The translations under genes and the position numbers were made by a program. Below the pieces are notes generated by a model. It saw nothing but the letters and a program-made list of their open reading frames with translations. It searched no databases and had not been told where the DNA came from. DNA of 64,000 nucleotides from Pseudomonas trivialis (GTDB taxonomy: Bacteria; Pseudomonadota; Gammaproteobacteria; Pseudomonadales; Pseudomonadaceae): NCBI RefSeq assembly GCF_001439805.1, contig NZ_JYLK01000018.1:78644-142643 (forward strand), written 5' to 3'. Of the stretch, positions 43,604-52,802 are shown one piece after another (within the stretch, counting starts at the first letter, position 1; every line of letters starts with the position of its first letter).

Positions 43604-45769
43604 ATGCGCATCGGTTTTCTGTCACCCCTGGCACTGGCACTGCTCGCCGGTATTTCCCAGCAGGCGTTGGCCAGCTCGGACGACTCGTGCTACCCGGACT
43701 GGCGGGTGTCGCGTGACAGCCTGGACCCGTGCAACAACCTGCCCTTTCTGAGCCCGGGCAACGACAGCCGGGTGAACCTGCGCCTGCTGCTGTCCGACAA
43801 AAAAGTCGCAGCGCTGGCCCCCAATGCCCTGGACGACACCGACCGGGCCGAGGGGTACGGCCAGGTGCCGTTTGCGGTGTATCGCCTGAGCCCTGTTGCT
43901 GCCGGCGACGACGAACCCGATGACAAGCCAGACGACTCGCGCACCGCTGAACTGGACACGCTGCTCAAGACCCTGGGCATCAAGCGCGAGGACTACAAAA
44001 CCGCCGGCGAAGCGTTTTTGAGCGGCGAAGGCAGCCGCTGCCGCAGCAACGACGATGACAGCGCCACGGCGTTTGTCAGCCAGGTGATCAAGGCCGATAT
44101 GCCGGATACCGAACGCGTGCTGCTGGCCAGGGCGCGCCTGCAATTGCTCACCGCCTGCAGTTGGGAGGGCGCGGTGGTCACCGGCGAAATCGAGTCCCCG
44201 AACGGCCGCCTGCTGCGCACCTACCTGCAAGCCGCCGCCGACTTCTACAGCGGACGCTTCAGTGAGGCCGAACGCGGTTTTGCCGCCGCCAGCGGCTCAA
44301 CCCTGCCGTGGCTGCAGGAAACCGCGCTGTACATGACTGCGCGCACCGCGCTGAATCAGGCCCAGGCCGAAGCGTTCGACGAATACGGCATGCCGCAGCG
44401 CGAGCATGTGGATAAGTCCGCGCTGGGCAATGCCGAAAAGGGCTTGCTCGGCTATCTGCACACTTATCCACAGGGCCAGTACGTGACTTCCGCCCGGGGC
44501 CTGTTGCGCCGTGTGCATTGGCTGGCCAATGACGATGGCAAGCTCGCCGAGGACTTCGCCTGGCAAATGACCGAAGCCACCGCCGAGCAGCGCAATGTGT
44601 CCCTCGATGAACTGGTGCAGGAAGCCGACCTCAAGCTGTTGATCGACAGCAACGGCAGCCTCAAGAACCCGATGCTGCAGGCGGTCAACGACCTGATGCT
44701 GATGCGCGCCGAGACGCCGCCCAAACTGACCCGCGCCGACCTCGACAAACAGAAGGCCACGTTTGCCGACGAGCCGGCGCTGTACGCCTACCTGCAAGCG
44801 GCGTTTGCGTTTTACGTGGAGCATCAGCCCGAGGCCGCCCTGAAACTGCTGCCCAAGGATGTGCCGTCGAGCCTGGATTACTTCGCCTTCAGCCAGCAGA
44901 CCCTGCGCGGCCTGGCCCTGGAAGCCGGGCAGAATTGGAAAGCGGCGCAAGCCCTGTGGCTGCAACTATTGCCGCTGGCCAAACAGCCCCTGCAACGCGA
45001 CCAGCTGGAGCTGGCCCTGGCGATGAACTACGAACGCAGCGGCGAGTTGACCAAGGTGTTCGCGGCCGACTCGCCGATCAGCGCCAACAACGTGCGCTAC
45101 CTGCTGCTGCGCAGCGTCGCCGGCCCCGACCTGCTGCGCCAGCAGATCGCCAAGGCCAGCGACCCGGTGGAACGCCACACCGCGCAATTCGTGCTGCTCT
45201 ACAAGGACCTGCTGCGCAGCCAGTTCGCCACCTTCGCCGACGACCTCAAGCAACTGCCGGCCACGCCGCCTGAAGACAAACTTGGCACCAGCCTCGGCTA
45301 CACCTATGGCGGCGGGCAAACCTTGAAACTGTTCCAGTGGAACGGCGACAAAGCCGAGTCCGGCTACACTTGCCCGAGCATCGCGCAAACCGCCGCGACC
45401 TTGCAGAGCGACGCGAAAAACCCGCAGGCGCTCAATTGCTTCGGTGAGTTCATCCTGCGCAACAGCCTGGACGGCATGCCACTCGAGCAAGCCCGTGCCG
45501 CCGGCAGCCTGGGCAGCAGCGCGTCGAACTTCAGCGGTGAAACCTTCTCGCGCCTGGACGGCTACAAACAGGTGATCGCCAACCCCAAGGCGCCGAAAAC
45601 CGACAAGGCCTACGCGCTGTTTCGCGCCATCAACTGCTACGCGCCCGCCGGCTACAACAGCTGCGGCGGCGAAGACGTCGCGCCGGCCGTGCGCAAGGCC
45701 TGGTTCCGCCAGCTCAAGACCGGCTTCGGCGACACCCGGTGGGGCAACGCCTTGCAGTACTACTGGTGA
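43604..45769 (+). CDS. Large secreted helical-repeat protein of unknown function
   Basis: A 721-residue protein with a signal peptide ending near residue 24 (QQALAS) and a short Cys-containing N-terminus (CYPDWRVSRDSLDPCN). The body is alpha-helical with TPR/HAT-like spacing (FYSGRFSEAERGFAAASG, LYMTARTALNQAQAE, YLHTYPQGQYVTSARGLLRR), as in outer-membrane-linked repeat proteins. The start at 43604 is chosen for the signal peptide and AAGGGC upstream. The downstream gene overlaps its stop codon (GTGA), so the two are coupled. Confidence 0.8.
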   Translation: MRIGFLSPLALALLAGISQQALASSDDSCYPDWRVSRDSLDPCNNLPFLSPGNDSRVNLRLLLSDKKVAALAPNALDDTDRAEGYGQVPFAVYRLSPVAAGDDEPDDKPDDSRTAELDTLLKTLGIKREDYKTAGEAFLSGEGSRCRSNDDDSATAFVSQVIKADMPDTERVLLARARLQLLTACSWEGAVVTGEIESPNGRLLRTYLQAAADFYSGRFSEAERGFAAASGSTLPWLQETALYMTARTALNQAQAEAFDEYGMPQREHVDKSALGNAEKGLLGYLHTYPQGQYVTSARGLLRRVHWLANDDGKLAEDFAWQMTEATAEQRNVSLDELVQEADLKLLIDSNGSLKNPMLQAVNDLMLMRAETPPKLTRADLDKQKATFADEPALYAYLQAAFAFYVEHQPEAALKLLPKDVPSSLDYFAFSQQTLRGLALEAGQNWKAAQALWLQLLPLAKQPLQRDQLELALAMNYERSGELTKVFAADSPISANNVRYLLLRSVAGPDLLRQQIAKASDPVERHTAQFVLLYKDLLRSQFATFADDLKQLPATPPEDKLGTSLGYTYGGGQTLKLFQWNGDKAESGYTCPSIAQTAATLQSDAKNPQALNCFGEFILRNSLDGMPLEQARAAGSLGSSASNFSGETFSRLDGYKQVIANPKAPKTDKAYALFRAINCYAPAGYNSCGGEDVAPAVRKAWFRQLKTGFGDTRWGNALQYYW

Positions 45770-46464
45770 ACCACCTGTGGCTGGGCCTGCTGTTGCTGGC
45801 AAGCCCGGCCTTCGGTGCCGTCGACGCCCGCGACTATGACGCCTTCTGGCTGTGGAGCGGCGTCACGCCGCAGCCGGTGCTCAAACAGGCGAAGACGCTG
45901 TACATCCTTCAGGGCCAGATCAACGCCACCCGCCGCACGCCTACCGTGCGTTTGATCGCCCAGGGCATGAGCGTGCCGCGTATCACCCAGGGCGAGGTCT
46001 GGATCGTCTACCGCGTCCACACCCTGCACTGGCCGGAGCGGGTCTACGCCCAATTGCTCGGCCAGGTGCAACGCTGGCGCGACGCGGGCAATCCGGTGGT
46101 CGGCATCCAGATCGACTTCGACGCCCGCACCCAATACCTGCACGAATACGCGGAGTTTCTGCGCGACCTGCGCCAGCGCCTGCCGGCCGACCTGCGATTG
46201 AGCATCACGGGTCTAATGGATTGGGGCAGCAACGCCGATCCCGCTGCCATCGCCCAGCTCAAAGGCGTGGTGGATGAAGTGGTGGTGCAGACATACCAGG
46301 GACGGCACAGCATCCCGGATTACGCGGCGTATCTGCCGAGGGTGAGTCGGATGGGGGTGCCGTTCAAGGTGGGCTTGATTCAGGGTGGCGAATGGCAGGC
46401 GCCGGCGTACTTGCGCGAGAGCGAGTGGTTTGGCGGGTATGTGGTGTTTTTACGCAATCCTTAG
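45766..46464 (+). CDS. DUF3142-domain protein
   Basis: About 232 residues with a hydrophobic leader (LWLGLLLLASPAFGA) and a TIM-barrel-like body: YDAFWLWSGV, LYILQGQI, GIQIDFDART, LSITGLMDW, VVVQTYQG and KVGLIQGG match the DUF3142 pattern and recall glycoside hydrolase folds (ExD-like acids in QIDFDA). The GTG at 45766 overlaps the preceding stop codon. Likely periplasmic. A carbohydrate-related role with the neighbouring glycosyltransferase is an inference. Confidence 0.82.
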   Translation: MNHLWLGLLLLASPAFGAVDARDYDAFWLWSGVTPQPVLKQAKTLYILQGQINATRRTPTVRLIAQGMSVPRITQGEVWIVYRVHTLHWPERVYAQLLGQVQRWRDAGNPVVGIQIDFDARTQYLHEYAEFLRDLRQRLPADLRLSITGLMDWGSNADPAAIAQLKGVVDEVVVQTYQGRHSIPDYAAYLPRVSRMGVPFKVGLIQGGEWQAPAYLRESEWFGGYVVFLRNP

Positions 46465-46535
46465 CGCTGCAAATGGGCTATTTCAGGCAACCCCATTCCT
46501 GTGGCAAGCGGGTGTGTTGTGGCAAGCGGGCTTAT

Positions 46536-46671
46536 TGTGGCGAGCGGGCTTGCCCCGCGTTGGGGTGCGAAGCGCCCCCAATCCAGCAAAACACGGTATA
46601 CCTGAACCAGCGCGGAGCCTGGTTTTTGGGGCTGCTTCGCACCCCAACGCGGGGCAAGCCCGCTCGCCACA
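46536..46671. repeat. Palindromic intergenic repeat, copy 3, with expanded ends
   Basis: Same element as at 28044 and 34788 (136 bases). Two additional 18-base units precede it (46500-46517 and 46518-46535, TGTGGCAAGCGGG + five bases) and three inverted 18-base units follow it (46674-46727). Confidence 0.8.
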
Positions 46672-46673
46672 AC

Positions 46674-46734
46674 AAGCCTGGTGACCACAGAAAGCCTGGT
46701 GACCACAACAAGCCTGGTCACCACAAAAAAGCCT
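46674..46734. repeat. 18-base tandem repeat
   Basis: Three units AAGCCTGGTGACCACA + two variable bases (46674, 46692, 46710) and a partial fourth. Read on the other strand each starts TGTGG and ends AGGCTT, matching the terminal unit of the adjoining palindromic element. Confidence 0.75.
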
Positions 46735-46767
46735 GCCCACCGCAATAGTCACAAAGTGCGCCAAGAT

Positions 46768-48210
46768 TCAGCGCTTGGCTGTTTGCAGCGGATACACCGA
46801 CTCCCAGCCGCCACCCAGCGCCTTGTACAAACCGACCATGGCCAGCGACACGTCGGTGGAGCTTTGCACCCATTGCTCCTGGGTCGCCAGCAACGCGCTC
46901 TGCACGGTGAGGACGTTGACGAAATCCGCCACGCCTTCGACGTACTGGTGTTGTGCGGTGGTGAGGGCGATCTGGTTCTGGCGCACGGCTTCGGCGAGGC
47001 TGTCGCGGCGCAGCTGGCTGGCGTTGTAGCGGGTCAATTGGTCGTCGATCTCGTGCCAGGCGCGCAGCACGGTGTGCTGGTAGGCGAGCGCCGCTTCCTG
47101 CTGCTGGGCTTCGCGCAGCGTCAACATGCCCTGCAGGCGTCCGCCGTTGAACAGCGGCAGGCTGAACTGCGGGCCGAAGGCAAATGCGCGCGAGCCCCAG
47201 GAGCCGAAATCCGCCAGTTGCAGGGCCTGGGCGCCGAGGCTGCCGGACAGGGTGATGCGCGGGTAGAAATCGCCTTTGGCCACGCCGATATTGGCGGTGG
47301 CCGCATGCAGGCGCGCCTCGGCCTGGCGGATGTCCGGGCGGCGCTCGGCCAACTGTGACGGCAGGCCAATGGCGACCTGGCGCGGGGTTTGCGGCACGGC
47401 GGCGTCTTTGGACAGTTGGGCATGCAGGGCCTGGGGCGGTTCGCCCATGAGCAGGCTGAGGGCGTTGATCAACTGATCCTGACGTTGTTGCAGCTCCGGC
47501 AGGCGCGCTTCAATGGTGGCAACCTGGGCGGCGGCTTCGGCCACGTCCAGGTCGGTGGCGACGCCGTCGGCCAGGCGCAGTTGCGAGAGCTTCAGGCTGT
47601 GCCGGGCGACGTCGAGGTTCTGCTCGGTGACGTTGCGGGTGTTCTGCACGCCGCGCAGTTGGATGTAGTCTTGGGCGGTCTCGGCCAGCACCGACAGCAG
47701 CACGGCGCGGCGGTCGTCTTCGGCGACTTGCAGGGTGGCGTCGGCGGCCTCGGTCTCGCGCTTGACGCGGCCCCAGAAGTCCAGCTCCCAGGCGGCGGAG
47801 AAGCCCGTGTCCCATTGGTTGAACGCCGAGCGGCCGTTTTCTCCGGAAGGGTCGTTCAAGCCTTCACCACTGTTGCGCTTGCGCTGGTAGCCACCGCCTG
47901 CCGCGAGGTTGGGGTAACGCCCGGCCGTGGTCACCTGGCGCACGGCGCGGCTTTGCTGCAAGCGGCTGCCGGCCAGTTTCAGGTCGAGGTTATCGGTGAG
48001 GGCGCGGCGTGTGAGGGCAGACAGTTGCGCGTCATGGAACACGTCCCACCAGCGCTCCTGCAGCGGATCGGCCACGGCGCGGCTGTCGGCCTGACGGCCC
48101 TGAGGTTCGCGCCAACGCTCGACGTGCGGCCCCTGGGGCGTGTGAAAGTCCGGGCCGACGGTGCAGGCACTCAGGCTGAGGACGCTCAAGGCGAGCCAGG
48201 CAAAACGCAT
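46768..48210 (-). CDS. Outer-membrane efflux lipoprotein (NodT family)
   Basis: About 480 residues with lipobox LSAC and the family start CTVGPDFHTP. Two OEP repeats (LTRRALTDNLDLKLAGSRLQQSRAVRQ; RPDIRQAEARLHAATANIGVAKGDFYPRI). It is the outer-membrane channel of the EmrAB-type pump encoded upstream; its start overlaps the adaptor gene's stop (ATGATG). Confidence 0.92.
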   Translation of the reverse strand: MRFAWLALSVLSLSACTVGPDFHTPQGPHVERWREPQGRQADSRAVADPLQERWWDVFHDAQLSALTRRALTDNLDLKLAGSRLQQSRAVRQVTTAGRYPNLAAGGGYQRKRNSGEGLNDPSGENGRSAFNQWDTGFSAAWELDFWGRVKRETEAADATLQVAEDDRRAVLLSVLAETAQDYIQLRGVQNTRNVTEQNLDVARHSLKLSQLRLADGVATDLDVAEAAAQVATIEARLPELQQRQDQLINALSLLMGEPPQALHAQLSKDAAVPQTPRQVAIGLPSQLAERRPDIRQAEARLHAATANIGVAKGDFYPRITLSGSLGAQALQLADFGSWGSRAFAFGPQFSLPLFNGGRLQGMLTLREAQQQEAALAYQHTVLRAWHEIDDQLTRYNASQLRRDSLAEAVRQNQIALTTAQHQYVEGVADFVNVLTVQSALLATQEQWVQSSTDVSLAMVGLYKALGGGWESVYPLQTAKR

Positions 48211-49268
48211 CATTGCTGGGCCACCTCACGCGGCTGCGCGACGGGCTGGGTGTCGACGCTGGCCTCCACCGACATGCCCACCCGCAGACGCTCGGTGAGG
48301 GGCTGGCCGGGTTCGAGGATGATCTTCACCGGGATGCGCTGCACCACCTTGGTGAAGTTGCCGGTGGCGTTGTCCGGCTTGATTGAGGCGAACGTCACAC
48401 CGGTGGCCGGCGCCAGGCTCTCCAGATGACCGTTGAGCACCTCGCCGTCGAGGCTGTCGACGCGCACCTGCACCGGTTGGCCGGCGTGCATGTGCGACAG
48501 CTGGGTTTCCTGAAAATTGGCCACCACATAGGCCTCGCTCAGCGGCACCACGGCGAGCAGCTTGCTGCCCGGCGTGACATAGGCGCCGACCCGCACCGCG
48601 CGCTCACCGACCATGCCGTCCACCGGAGCGACGATGCGTGTATAGGACAGTTGATAGCTGGCCATTTCCAACGCCGCCTGGGCGCGTTTGAGCCCGCCTT
48701 CGGCCGCGTCACGCTGGGCGCTGAGGATTTCCACCTGCTTGCGCTCGGCCGCCAGCACCGCGGTGGATTTGGCCAGGCGCGCGGTGGCCTGGTCGATGCG
48801 GGTTTTGGCTTGCTGGGCGTTCTGCACGGTGCCCGCGCCCACGCCGGCGAGGTGGTTGTAGCGGTTCAGCTCATGTTCGGCGAACGCTACTTCGGCGCGG
48901 TCTGCCGCCACGGTGGCCTGGGCCTGGGCGATCACCGAGCTTTGGCGTTCCAGGGTCGCGCCGGCGTTTTTAAGCTGGGCTTGGGCGACCAACGCATCGG
49001 CATCAGCGGCCTGGGCGGCGGCGCGAAAATCGCGGTCGTCGATCAGCGCCAGCAGTTGGCCGGCCTTGACCTGCTGGTTGTCTTCCACCAGCACCTCTTT
49101 GATAAAGCCGGCCACACGCGGGGCGATCAGGGTGAAGTCGGCGGCGACGAAGGCATCGTTGGTGGTCTGGCGCGGGTTGCCCAACAGGCCCGGCGTGACC
49201 AGATACACCAGCACGCCGACGGCAAATACAGCGATAACGGAGACGGCAATTTTGTCTTTGCGTTTCAT
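48210..49268 (-). CDS. EmrA-type HlyD membrane fusion protein
   Basis: A 352-residue adaptor: N-terminal membrane helix (about 8-27), NPRQTTNDAFVAADFTLIAPRVAGFIKEVLVEDNQQVKAGQ (EmrA-like lipoyl half), a long alpha-hairpin (70-200), and a barrel end YVVANFQETQLSHMHAGQPVQV. Links the MFS pump to the outer-membrane channel for drug or toxin export. Confidence 0.92.
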   Translation of the reverse strand: MKRKDKIAVSVIAVFAVGVLVYLVTPGLLGNPRQTTNDAFVAADFTLIAPRVAGFIKEVLVEDNQQVKAGQLLALIDDRDFRAAAQAADADALVAQAQLKNAGATLERQSSVIAQAQATVAADRAEVAFAEHELNRYNHLAGVGAGTVQNAQQAKTRIDQATARLAKSTAVLAAERKQVEILSAQRDAAEGGLKRAQAALEMASYQLSYTRIVAPVDGMVGERAVRVGAYVTPGSKLLAVVPLSEAYVVANFQETQLSHMHAGQPVQVRVDSLDGEVLNGHLESLAPATGVTFASIKPDNATGNFTKVVQRIPVKIILEPGQPLTERLRVGMSVEASVDTQPVAQPREVAQQ

Positions 49269-49283
49269 GGGGAGTCCTTGAGG

Positions 49284-50819
49284 CTACGTCGGTGCGCGAG
49301 GCGGATAGATCCGCGAGGGCATCCAGAAAATCAGCAGGATCAACGCCACCGCGACACCGGCCATGACGACATACAGATCCGAAGAAGTGAGCACCACGGC
49401 CTGCTCGTGCAGGCGCTGAGCCAGGCCCGGCGAATCGCCGTCGGCCAGGGGCGAGTTGCCCAGGCGGTCCACCAGCGTGGTGGAGTGAAAGTGTTCGCGC
49501 CGGGTGGTCAGGGTCTCGAGCACTGCAGCGGCGATCACCGCAGACAGCCCCTTGACGGTGTTGAACCAAGCCGAAGCGAACGGCCCGTCAACGGGCTGGA
49601 TGCTGCCGGTGGACAGCATCAGCAACGGCAGAACCGACATCGGTTGCCCGATGATTTGCAGCAGGTACCAGCCATAGAAGTCGTCGCGGATCCACGCCGA
49701 GGTCAGCTGCGAACTGCCCAGGCAACTGAGCACCAGCAAGCTCAAGCCGAGCCCCAGCACCCAACGGCAATCGACCCGGCGCAGGTTGCACAGCGCCGCC
49801 ACCAACGGCAGCGCGATCAGTTGCGGCAGGGCCATCAGCAACATCACCGGCGCGGTTTGCAACGGCCTGTAGCCGTGCACCTGGGCGAGGAAACTCGACG
49901 GGATGATGATCACCGAGGTCAGCACCATCAGCACGCCGGCCAGTACGATCAGGGCAAACGCCAGGTTGCGCAGGCCGAGCATCTGCACGTTGAAAAACGG
50001 CAGCGGCTGCGACCATTCATTGAGCAGGAACAGCACCAGCAACAGGGTGCCGCCGCTGAGCAGGAAGGTGATCAGGCCGGACTCGAACCAGTCCAGGCGG
50101 TTGCCTTGCAGCAGGCCGATCACCAGCATGCAGATCGCCGGAAAGCCCAGCAGCAGACCGCGCCAGTTGAACTGCCTGAAGCGCTCCAGCCGCAGCGGGT
50201 CTTGCGGCAAACCGTAGGCCACCGCCGCCATCGCCAGCAGGCACGGCGCGACAATCTGCCAGAACGCCCACTGCCAGCCCATGTACTCGGTCCACAGCGC
50301 CGCCAGCGGCGTACCGAGGCTCGGGCCGAAGGTGGCGGTGAGCGCGTAGCCGGCCAGGCCATACAGCTTGATGTTGGCCGGCAGAAAGCGCAGCGCCACC
50401 GACATCAGCATCGGCGGCAATGCGCCGCCAGCCAGGCCTTGCGCGGTGCGCAGCAGCAGCAGGCTTTGGTAATTGGGCGCAAACGGGCAAAGGATGCCCA
50501 GCAGGGTGAACAGGCCGATGGCGCACAGGGTGAAACGGCGCAGGGAGAAAGTCACGGCACACCAGGGCGCAAAGGCCATGGCCGCCACGGAGGTGGCGGT
50601 GTAGGCCGCGACCAGCCAGGTGCCTTCGTCATAGCCGATGAAGAGCGCGCCGCGAATATCGGCGAGGGCGATCTTGGTAACCATGTCGTTAAGGCCGGAC
50701 ACCAGCACCGCCAGCAGCACACCGACCAGGCCGATGATGATGCGCAGGCCGAACACCGGCGGACTGAGCGCGACAGGTTTGGCTGCGGCCTGCAGGGCGG
50801 GGGCAGCGAGGGAGGTCAT
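49284..50819 (-). CDS. EmrB/QacA-type MFS (DHA2) drug efflux transporter
   Basis: A 511-residue protein with 14 predicted helices. Motif-like segments of DHA2 transporters are seen: an early Asp-containing helix (LNDMVTKIALADIRG), YDEGTWLVAAYTATS, LLLLRTAQGLAGGALPPM and LTATFGPSLGTPLAALW. First gene of a three-gene tripartite pump operon, 15 bases before the emrA-like gene. Substrate unknown. The LysR gene upstream on the same strand is the likely regulator. Confidence 0.92.
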   Translation of the reverse strand: MTSLAAPALQAAAKPVALSPPVFGLRIIIGLVGVLLAVLVSGLNDMVTKIALADIRGALFIGYDEGTWLVAAYTATSVAAMAFAPWCAVTFSLRRFTLCAIGLFTLLGILCPFAPNYQSLLLLRTAQGLAGGALPPMLMSVALRFLPANIKLYGLAGYALTATFGPSLGTPLAALWTEYMGWQWAFWQIVAPCLLAMAAVAYGLPQDPLRLERFRQFNWRGLLLGFPAICMLVIGLLQGNRLDWFESGLITFLLSGGTLLLVLFLLNEWSQPLPFFNVQMLGLRNLAFALIVLAGVLMVLTSVIIIPSSFLAQVHGYRPLQTAPVMLLMALPQLIALPLVAALCNLRRVDCRWVLGLGLSLLVLSCLGSSQLTSAWIRDDFYGWYLLQIIGQPMSVLPLLMLSTGSIQPVDGPFASAWFNTVKGLSAVIAAAVLETLTTRREHFHSTTLVDRLGNSPLADGDSPGLAQRLHEQAVVLTSSDLYVVMAGVAVALILLIFWMPSRIYPPRAPT

Positions 50820-50961
50820 GTACGGGTAACTCGGAATAATAGATACCCGTGCAGTTTAAGCAGGTCTACACATGACAAAAAGTTACTTATTGGCAGGGTA
50901 TAAGTGCACGCAACGCAATCAAGCTCCCTCCCACAGTTGATTGGGTTCGGCTTTGAAAGGG

Positions 50962-51882
50962 TCAGGTGGGCTGGGCTTCGAGCCAGGTGGCCTGGCAGCT
51001 TTCGCGAAAAGTTTCGCGCAGCCATTTGTGCGCCGGGTCCTTGTCGAAACGCGGGTGCCAGGATTGGGTCAGCATCAGGGTCGGCAACGAGATCGGCAGG
51101 GCGAAGGCGCGCAGCGGCAGTTTCAGGCGCTTGACACTCAGGAGGGCTTCCTTGGGCACCGGCAGCAGCAGGTCGGAGTCGGGCAGCATGAACATCGCGC
51201 CGTGAAACCCCGGGGCGATCATCGCCACGCGGCGCTCCAGGCCCTGGGCGTTCAAAGCGGTGTCGATGGGCCCGCGCGCGATGCCACGGCGCGAGATGCT
51301 GATGTGGGAATAGCCGGCAAACCGTTCGGCGGTGATTTCCCCGTCGAACAACGGGTGGCCTTCGCGCGCCAGCCCGACGAAGGTGGTGGAGAACAGGTTC
51401 TGCACCTTCACCTCAGGGGTGACGGGCAGCGTGTTGCTCACCCGCAGGTCCAGGCGCCCTTCGCGCAGGGCTTCATCGTCGGTGTCGCCTTCGGGCACGA
51501 AGTACAGCTCGCACAGTGGCGCCATGCGCTCCATGGTGTCAAACAGCCTGCCGCCATACACGCCGATGAAGAAGTCGTTGGCGCGCACGCTGAAGCGACG
51601 CCGCAAGGTGCTCAAGTCCACCTGGTCGGCCGAGCGAAACAGCAGCGCGGCCTGCTCCACGACATTACGCACCTGGCCTTGCAGTTGCAGCGCCTTGGGC
51701 GTGGGCACCAGGCCGCGTCCGGCGCGCACCAGAATCGGGTCGCCCACCGCCTCGCGGATACGCGTGAGGGTGCGGCTCATGGCCGCCGGGCTGAGGTTCA
51801 TCCGCCGTGCGGCGCCGACCACGCTGCCTTCATCGAGCAAGGCGTCGAGGGCGACCAGCAGGTTCATGTCCGGTAACTGCAT
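50962..51882 (-). CDS. LysR-family transcriptional regulator
   Basis: About 306 residues: N-terminal winged helix-turn-helix (LLVALDALLDEGSVVGAARRMNLSPAAMSRTLTRIREAVGDPILVRAG) and a two-lobe effector domain. The ATG at 51882 is preferred to an in-frame GTG nine bases upstream because most relatives start close to MQLPDMNLL. It precedes the pump operon and follows the Tau-like transporter on the same strand. Which of the two it controls is not clear from sequence; the pump is closer in the direction of transcription. Confidence 0.9.
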   Translation of the reverse strand: MQLPDMNLLVALDALLDEGSVVGAARRMNLSPAAMSRTLTRIREAVGDPILVRAGRGLVPTPKALQLQGQVRNVVEQAALLFRSADQVDLSTLRRRFSVRANDFFIGVYGGRLFDTMERMAPLCELYFVPEGDTDDEALREGRLDLRVSNTLPVTPEVKVQNLFSTTFVGLAREGHPLFDGEITAERFAGYSHISISRRGIARGPIDTALNAQGLERRVAMIAPGFHGAMFMLPDSDLLLPVPKEALLSVKRLKLPLRAFALPISLPTLMLTQSWHPRFDKDPAHKWLRETFRESCQATWLEAQPT

Positions 51883-51942
51883 GCCAGGCACTCGCGGTCG
51901 TAAAAGCGTGAATTGGCCGCAATCCTAACAGGGATGGCCGGC

Positions 51943-52791
51943 CTAGCGCTGCATGCCCCAGCGTTTCACCGTGAGCCGCTCGAAGGTGTCGAACACCAGG
52001 TTTTCCACCAGCAGGCCGATCAGAATCACCACGGCCAGGCCGGCGAATACCTTGTCGGTGTAGAGCTCGTTGCGGTTCTGGAAGATGTACCAGCCCAGCC
52101 CGCCCTTGCCGCTGGTGGCACCAAAGACCAGCTCGGCGGCGATCAAGGTGCGCCAGGCAAAGGCCCAGCCGATTTTAAGGCCGGCGAGAATCGACGGCAG
52201 CGCGGCCGGGATCAGAATGAACAGCACGAAACGCATGCCCTTGAGCCCATAGTTGCGACCGGCCATGCGCAGGGTTTCGGACACGCCAAGGAACCCCGAA
52301 TAGGTATTGAGCGCCAGCGCCCACAGCACCGAATGCACCAGCACAAAGATCAGGCTGTTCTGGCCCAGGCCGAACCACAGCAGCGCCAGCGGCAGCAACG
52401 CAATCGCCGGCAGCGGGTTGAACATTGAGGTCAGCGTGCTCAACAAGTCGCGGCCCAGTTGGGTCGAAACGGCAAGCGTGGTCAGGGCGAAGGCCAGCAC
52501 GATGCCGATCAGGTAGCCCTTGATCAGCACGGCCAGGGAGATGCTGACCTTGCTCAGCAGCTCGCCGCTGAGCAGGCCGTCGTAGAGCGCATGGAAGGTC
52601 TGCAGAAAGCTCGGCAGCAGCAGGTCGTTGTTCTGATAGCGCGCCACCGACTCCCAAATGAGTGCGAGCACGATCAGGATCAGGCCTTTGCGCAGCCAGC
52701 CTTGTTGCCACAGGCGCTGACGCAGCGGCAGTTCGCGTTCCACCGGCACGCTGAGCAGCGGTTCGAGGGTTATTTCGTATTCCTGGCGCAT
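51943..52791 (-). CDS. Sulfonate/taurine-type ABC transporter permease
   Basis: A 282-residue inner-membrane protein with about six helices and the coupling-helix signature NYGLKGMRFVLFILIPAALPSILAGLKIGWAFAWRTLIAAEL (EAA-like loop) of the SsuC/TauC family. Encoded 11 bases after its ATPase, behind a TauD-like dioxygenase. No periplasmic binding protein is present in the cluster. Confidence 0.92.
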   Translation of the reverse strand: MRQEYEITLEPLLSVPVERELPLRQRLWQQGWLRKGLILIVLALIWESVARYQNNDLLLPSFLQTFHALYDGLLSGELLSKVSISLAVLIKGYLIGIVLAFALTTLAVSTQLGRDLLSTLTSMFNPLPAIALLPLALLWFGLGQNSLIFVLVHSVLWALALNTYSGFLGVSETLRMAGRNYGLKGMRFVLFILIPAALPSILAGLKIGWAFAWRTLIAAELVFGATSGKGGLGWYIFQNRNELYTDKVFAGLAVVILIGLLVENLVFDTFERLTVKRWGMQR

Positions 52792-52802
52792 GGGGCGACC
52801 CT

